From NCBI RefSeq assembly GCF_002879615.1, contig NZ_PNRF01000007.1, forward strand, positions 62,001-126,000: a DNA stretch of 64,000 bases, given 5' to 3'. Below the pieces are notes generated by a model that worked only from the letters and a program-made list of their open reading frames with translations, was not told the origin of the DNA and ran no database searches. Positions 60,499-64,000 of this stretch are shown here, in pieces (within the stretch, counting starts at the first letter, position 1; the number at the start of each line of letters is the position of its first letter). This DNA comes from Billgrantia endophytica. GTDB lineage: Bacteria > Pseudomonadota > Gammaproteobacteria > Pseudomonadales > Halomonadaceae. The position numbers and the translations under genes are program-made.

Positions 60499-61713
60499 CT
60501 ACAGCTCGATGCTCTGGATGGCATCGTAGGGGGCCACCACGCGGCGCTCGCGGTTTTCCTCGACGCCGATCTCCTGGTTGGTGAGATAGCAGCCGGGGTC
60601 CTCTTCCCAGGGATCGCCGGTCACCTTCCAGGCTCGCACCCGGGTGTTGCCATTGCAGATCGGCAGGTAGCGACACTCGCCACAGCGTCCCTTGAGGGGC
60701 CTCGGCCGTTGGCGGAAGCCCTGCATCAGCGGGTCCCGGGCGTCACGCCAGATCTCGGAAAACGGTCTTTCGCGCACGTTGCCGATATCGTGATCCCACC
60801 AGAAGGTGTCCGGATGCACCGTGCCCAGGTTGTCGATATTGGCGATCAGCTCTCCCGAAGCGTTGCCGCCCCAGTGGGTCAGCCGCTGCTCCAGTGCCTC
60901 GACCTGCTCCGGGAAGTGCTCTCGGGCCCACATCAGCAGGAAGGGGCCGTCGGCGTCGTTGTTGCCGGTGACGTACTCCCGCTCGACGCCACGCTCGAGC
61001 TCGCTGCGGCAATGGTCGAACAGTCGGGTCATGGCGTCACGGGTCATCCGGTACCAGGCATCCTGCTTGCGGTGCCGGTGGCCACGGCCGCCGTAGTTGA
61101 GGTGTGAGAGATAGAACTTGTCGACGTCGTGCGCGTCGATCAGCGCCAGTATGTCGGAAAGCTGCTCGTAGTTCTGCTGGGTCAGGGTGAAGCGCAGCCC
61201 CACCTTGATACCGTGTTCCTTGCACAGCTTGACCGCGTGCATGGATTCGCGGAAAGCCCCCTTGCGACGGCGGAAGTCGTCGTGCATCTCTTCAAGGCCA
61301 TCGATGCTGATGCCCACGTAGTCGTAGCCGCAGGCGGCGATCCGGGTAATGTTGCGCTCGTTGATCAGGGTGCCGTTGGTGGATAGCCCGGTATAGATGC
61401 CGAGTTCCTTGGCGCGATGGGAGATGTCGAAGATGTCCGGCCGCATCAGCGGCTCACCGCCGGAGAGAATGAGTGCCGGTACCCGGAACCGCTTCAGGTC
61501 GTCGAGCACGGTGAAGGCTTCCTCGGTGTTCAACTCACCCTTGAAGTCGATGTCCGCCGACACGGTGTAGCAGTGCTTGCAGGTCAGGTTGCAGCGGCGG
61601 ATCAGGTTCCAGATCACGACCGGGCCGGGCGGCTTGGGGGCCGGCCCTCCGGTTTCATGACCTGGGGGAGTGGGCTCGACCAGGGACTTGACGTAGCGGG
61701 TGACTCTGAACAT
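60499..61713 (-). CDS. nirJ: Radical SAM heme d1 protein NirJ
   Basis: Radical-SAM enzyme that replaces propionate side chains during heme d1 formation. The 404 residues have CNLTCKHC near residue 41, LSGGEPLMRPDIF, and a C-terminal SPASM-like cysteine group (CGECRYLPICNGN and a later Cys). RGHRH in the middle and EVEENRER near the end agree with NirJ. GAGGAG precedes the start. It follows nirH after a 35-bp gap. Confidence 0.96.
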   Translation of the reverse strand: MFRVTRYVKSLVEPTPPGHETGGPAPKPPGPVVIWNLIRRCNLTCKHCYTVSADIDFKGELNTEEAFTVLDDLKRFRVPALILSGGEPLMRPDIFDISHRAKELGIYTGLSTNGTLINERNITRIAACGYDYVGISIDGLEEMHDDFRRRKGAFRESMHAVKLCKEHGIKVGLRFTLTQQNYEQLSDILALIDAHDVDKFYLSHLNYGGRGHRHRKQDAWYRMTRDAMTRLFDHCRSELERGVEREYVTGNNDADGPFLLMWAREHFPEQVEALEQRLTHWGGNASGELIANIDNLGTVHPDTFWWDHDIGNVRERPFSEIWRDARDPLMQGFRQRPRPLKGRCGECRYLPICNGNTRVRAWKVTGDPWEEDPGCYLTNQEIGVEENRERRVVAPYDAIQSIEL

Positions 61714-61748
61714 GCGGAACTCCTCTTGCGGCTCGCCTTCGGCTCGGA

Positions 61749-62300
61749 CTAAGCCTGCCTGTCGGACCGGGCGGCCAGTCGCAGGCCGGTCTTCTTGAGA
61801 ATGCGTGAGCTGTAGAGAATGCGATGATCCCGGCAGGCGTCACCCAGCAGGGAGCACAGCGCCTCCGCCTGCTGCTCGACGTCATCGCGGGTATGGCCGT
61901 GCAGCATGGCGAACAGGTTGTAGGACCACTCCGGCAGGTGACGCGGGCGCCGATAGCAGTGGCTGACGCCAGGCAGCGCCGCCACGACGCGGCCGAGACG
62001 ATCGATATGGGCATCGTCCACGTCCCACACGGTCATGCCGTTGGCCAGGTAGCCCAGGCGATAGTGGTTGGGCACCGCGGCGATGCGGCGGATGACCCCG
62101 CTGTCCAGCATGCGCTGCATGCGCCGGCGCACCTCGCTGCCGTCGATGCCGAGCGGCCCGGCGATGGCTGCCCAGGGGTCAGGCACCAGCGGCAGGCCCG
62201 ACTGGGTGGCAAGCACGATGGCACGGTCCAGCGCATCCAGCGCATTCTCGTCGCGGGCCTCCCGCGTTGCCTGATCAGACGGGCAGGTGGAGACGGACAT
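61749..62300 (-). CDS. nirH: Siroheme decarboxylase subunit NirH (AsnC-like)
   Basis: One of four related AsnC/Lrp-fold proteins that together decarboxylate siroheme. The 183 residues belong to the L/H type, with VPNHYRLGYLANGMTVWDV, CYRRPRHLPEWSYNLFAMLHG and an ending ILYSSRILKKTGLRL. It overlaps nirG by 26 bases. Assigned nirH by order D-L-G-H as in Pseudomonas. Confidence 0.92.
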   Translation of the reverse strand: MSVSTCPSDQATREARDENALDALDRAIVLATQSGLPLVPDPWAAIAGPLGIDGSEVRRRMQRMLDSGVIRRIAAVPNHYRLGYLANGMTVWDVDDAHIDRLGRVVAALPGVSHCYRRPRHLPEWSYNLFAMLHGHTRDDVEQQAEALCSLLGDACRDHRILYSSRILKKTGLRLAARSDRQA

Positions 62301-62757
62301 GGAATTCCTCCTGCTTGGGCATGTTGAAGACCGGCAGGCCGGTGGCCGCCTCGATTCCCTCGATCACCTCACCGATACGTTCCGGCGTCTCGGTGGCCAG
62401 CACGAACCACATGTTGAGGCGGTGCTCGCGGCGGTAGTTGTGGGCGACTTCGGGAAAGGCATTGACCGCCTCGGTGACCCGCTCGAAGTCGGCGTCCGGC
62501 ACCGACAGCGCCGCCAGGGTCAGGCCGCCGCCAAGGCGCTCGGCGTGATACATGGGGCCGAAGCGGCTGAGCACGCCGGCTTCCAGCAGCCGCTCAAGGC
62601 GGTAGAGCAGTTCGCCCTCGCCCAGGCCCAGCTCCGCGGCCACGGCGGCATAGGGCGCCTCCACCAGCGGCAGGCCATCCTGCAGGCGGTTGATGATGTG
62701 TCGGTCGGCGACATCCAACTCCGCCGGTTCAGGCCGGCTGAGGCGTTCTGCGGTCAT
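62275..62757 (-). CDS. nirG: Siroheme decarboxylase subunit NirG (AsnC-like)
   Basis: A 160-residue member of the D/G type: winged helix AELGLGEGELLYRLERLLEAGVLSRFG, then GGGLTLAALSVPD, NYRREHRLNMWFVLATE and a LPVFNMPKQEEFHVRLHLPV end. It overlaps nirL by 29 bases and nirH by 26, so translation of the four is strongly coupled. Confidence 0.92.
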   Translation of the reverse strand: MTAERLSRPEPAELDVADRHIINRLQDGLPLVEAPYAAVAAELGLGEGELLYRLERLLEAGVLSRFGPMYHAERLGGGLTLAALSVPDADFERVTEAVNAFPEVAHNYRREHRLNMWFVLATETPERIGEVIEGIEAATGLPVFNMPKQEEFHVRLHLPV

Positions 62758-63274
62758 GACTATCGTCCTCTCGGGTGTAACGGCCGCCGCGCTGCTTGTA
62801 GGCCTTCAGGCTGAACAGAACGCGGTGGGGAATCGCCTGCAGCGCCTGCCGCTCGACGATGCCGCCAAGCACTGCCAGTACCCGGTCGCGGCGGGTGCCA
62901 TGGATCATGCAGAACAGGTTGTAGGGCCAGTCGGGCAAACGCCGTGGGCGGCGGTAGCAAAGCGTCACGGCGGGCTCGGCCGCCAGGCGCTGGCCCAACT
63001 CGCTCACGGCGTCATCCGGCACGTCCCACACCACCATGGCATTGGCCCGGACCCCCAGGGCATGGTGCTTGACCACCAGCCCCATTCGCTTGATCAGCCC
63101 TTCTGCCTGCCAGCGCCGCACACAGGCCATGACATCCGCCTCACTCATGCCACACTGCTCGGCCAGGCTGTGCCACGGGCGCGAGGTCAGCGGCAGGCCT
63201 CTCTCGAGCAGCGCGCGCAGACGGTGTTCGTCATGGGTCTCGTCAAGCACGGCGATGGATACGGGCGTGCTCAT
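62729..63274 (-). CDS. nirL: Siroheme decarboxylase subunit NirL (AsnC-like)
   Basis: A 181-residue member of the L/H type: VVKHHALGVRANAMVVWDVP, CYRRPRRLPDWPYNLFCMIHG and HRVLFSLKAYKQRGG. It is closely related to nirH. It overlaps nirD by four bases (ATGA) and nirG by 29. Confidence 0.92.
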   Translation of the reverse strand: MSTPVSIAVLDETHDEHRLRALLERGLPLTSRPWHSLAEQCGMSEADVMACVRRWQAEGLIKRMGLVVKHHALGVRANAMVVWDVPDDAVSELGQRLAAEPAVTLCYRRPRRLPDWPYNLFCMIHGTRRDRVLAVLGGIVERQALQAIPHRVLFSLKAYKQRGGRYTREDDSHDRRTPQPA

Positions 63275-63744
63275 GACGACTCCAGTTCAGCCCAGGGGAT
63301 GGGGAAGCCCAGGTCGATATGGAAGCCCTCGAGCATCGGCAGACGCAGCAGCGGTCGCCCCAGTTCGGCTTCCAGCGTATCGAGCCGGACCCCGAGCTGC
63401 GTCTCGTCGGCAGCGGTCATCACGAACCACAGATTGTAGCGGTGCTCGCGAGCGTAGTTGTGGTTCACCTCGGGGCAACGGCTGATCATCGCAGCCGCTT
63501 CGTCACGCTCGGTCTCGGGAACCGACACTGCCGCCAGCAGGCTGGCGCCGGCCCGGGCGTGATCGAATACCGGACCCACCCGGCTGAGCACGTCCAGCGC
63601 CTGCAGGCGCTGCAGACGTTCCACCACCTCGGACTCGCTCACCCCAAGCTGTTCGGCCATTGCGGCATAGGGCGCCGCCACCAGTGGCAGGCCGCGCTGG
63701 TATGCGTCTATCAGGCGACGGTCAAGGGAGTCGAGTGCAGCCAT
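63271..63744 (-). CDS. nirD: Siroheme decarboxylase subunit NirD (AsnC-like)
   Basis: A 157-residue member of the D/G type: AEQLGVSESEVVERLQRLQALDVLSRVG, VFDHARAGASLLAAVSVPE, NYAREHRYNLWFVMTA and LPMLEGFHIDLGFPI. No clear ribosome site precedes ATG 63744, so the start is less certain. It leads nirDLGHJEN and appears to be the first gene after a promoter region; nirF, which often precedes it, is absent here. Confidence 0.9.
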   Translation of the reverse strand: MAALDSLDRRLIDAYQRGLPLVAAPYAAMAEQLGVSESEVVERLQRLQALDVLSRVGPVFDHARAGASLLAAVSVPETERDEAAAMISRCPEVNHNYAREHRYNLWFVMTAADETQLGVRLDTLEAELGRPLLRLPMLEGFHIDLGFPIPWAELESS

Positions 63745-63835
63745 GGGCAGATACCGGGCGGGTCGATGGAAAGCATGATCTTAAGACGTATCTTACATGC
63801 CTCATCAAGTCTGAAACCGGTCATCGACGCTGCCG

Positions 63836-63849
63836 TTGACACAAGTCAA
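63836..63849. promoter_or_regulatory. Dnr/Fnr-type box upstream of nirD
   Basis: TTGAC-ACAA-GTCAA is a perfect dyad of the same form as the norC box. It is 92-105 bases upstream of the nirD ATG. A divergent gene to the right of the window could also use it. Confidence 0.75.
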
Positions 63850-63854
63850 AAGAG

Positions 63855-63867
63855 GTATTTTCAATGA
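63855..63867. promoter_or_regulatory. Partial NsrR-like sequence near nirD
   Basis: GTATT-TTC-AATGA, within GGTATTTTCAATGACC, shares ATTTTCAATG with the norC operator but is imperfect. It lies on the far side of the Dnr box from nirD, so its role there is unclear. Confidence 0.35.
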
Positions 63868-63926
63868 CCCTTTTTTGGCCGCCTCGCAACGCTACTCGTC
63901 CAGCCCTTGATATCCGTCATGACATC

Positions 63927-63970
63927 CACGGGCCGACGGCGGGACACTCCGCTGACGGCCCGTGCCTTTT
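63927..63970 (+). terminator. Terminator-like hairpin at the right edge
   Basis: CACGGGCCG (63927-63935) pairs exactly with CGGCCCGTG (63956-63964), with an inner GC-rich stem, followed by CCTTTT on the plus strand. No plus-strand gene ends here in the window, so it may serve a leader, or be a stem at the end of a gene arriving from the right. Confidence 0.5.
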
Positions 63971-64000
63971 CGCGTGCCTCATTACCTTTTCGCTCCGTCA

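Noticed and set aside
63907..63920. TTGAT-ATCC-GTCAT as a second Fnr box near nirD
   Set aside because: The right half deviates and it lies too far from any visible gene start.
1..64000. tRNA, rRNA, CRISPR or intact IS elements
   Set aside because: No cloverleaf with TTCGANTC-type arm, no regular direct repeats and no transposase or integrase were recognised on reading both strands.

Overview
The window looks like the chromosome of a denitrifying gammaproteobacterium, most likely a member of the Halomonadaceae (Halomonas or a relative). The reasons are high GC, a cytochrome-type narGHJI with narXL, paired NarK transporters, cNOR (norCBQD with norE/norF), nnrS and nirDLGHJEN, plus intergenic repeats of a kind I associate with Halomonas. 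The genus is inference. No rRNA, tRNA, CRISPR array, integrase or intact insertion sequence was seen.

Layout. (1) 1-9317: an uncharacterised redox and transport locus on the minus strand. It holds a NitT/TauT-type ABC transporter whose binding protein carries a C-terminal NosL-like domain, a HutC-type GntR regulator, an AprA/FrdA-like flavoprotein, an AprB-like ferredoxin, a HEAT-repeat protein, FdxA, a DUF971 protein and a ferredoxin-NADP reductase that runs off the left edge. (2) 9586-11667: a prolyl oligopeptidase. (3) 11754-27862: nitrate respiration. The minus strand carries an NNP transporter, narGHJI, a parvulin, moaB, moeA, a Dnr/Fnr-type regulator, a DGC metal-binding protein and moaA; narXL diverges on the plus strand. 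(4) 27878-36643: a phosphonoacetate hydrolase, a second alkaline-phosphatase-superfamily hydrolase, a peptide-type ABC transporter and a LysR regulator. (5) 37060-40770: narK, usp, narK. (6) 40849-50365: nitric oxide reduction, with a plus-strand norEF operon, minus-strand norCBQD and an nnrS-sirB2-CMD group, carrying Dnr-like and NsrR-like operators. (7) 50515-58031: a more AT-rich catabolic island with a TauT-type ABC transporter, a glutamine-synthetase-like ligase, an RpiR regulator, two isochorismatase-family hydrolases and an N-formylglutamate amidohydrolase. (8) 58073-63744: heme d1 synthesis, nirDLGHJEN, without nirS or nirF in the window.

How it works together. NarX-NarL senses nitrate, the NarK proteins move nitrate and nitrite, and NarGHI reduces nitrate using molybdenum cofactor made by the linked moa/moe genes. 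NO made by a heme d1 nitrite reductase (matured by the nir genes here, encoded elsewhere) is reduced by NorCB. TTGAC-N4-GTCAA boxes (Dnr/Fnr type) and G(C/T)ATT-N3-AAT(G/A)C dyads (NsrR type) occur at norC, at the norEF operon and, less perfectly, at nir and nnrS.

The best candidates for undescribed biology are the Apr-like/NosL-like locus (1), the ligase/amidase island (7) and a structured intergenic repeat present twice whose stems differ by compensating changes.
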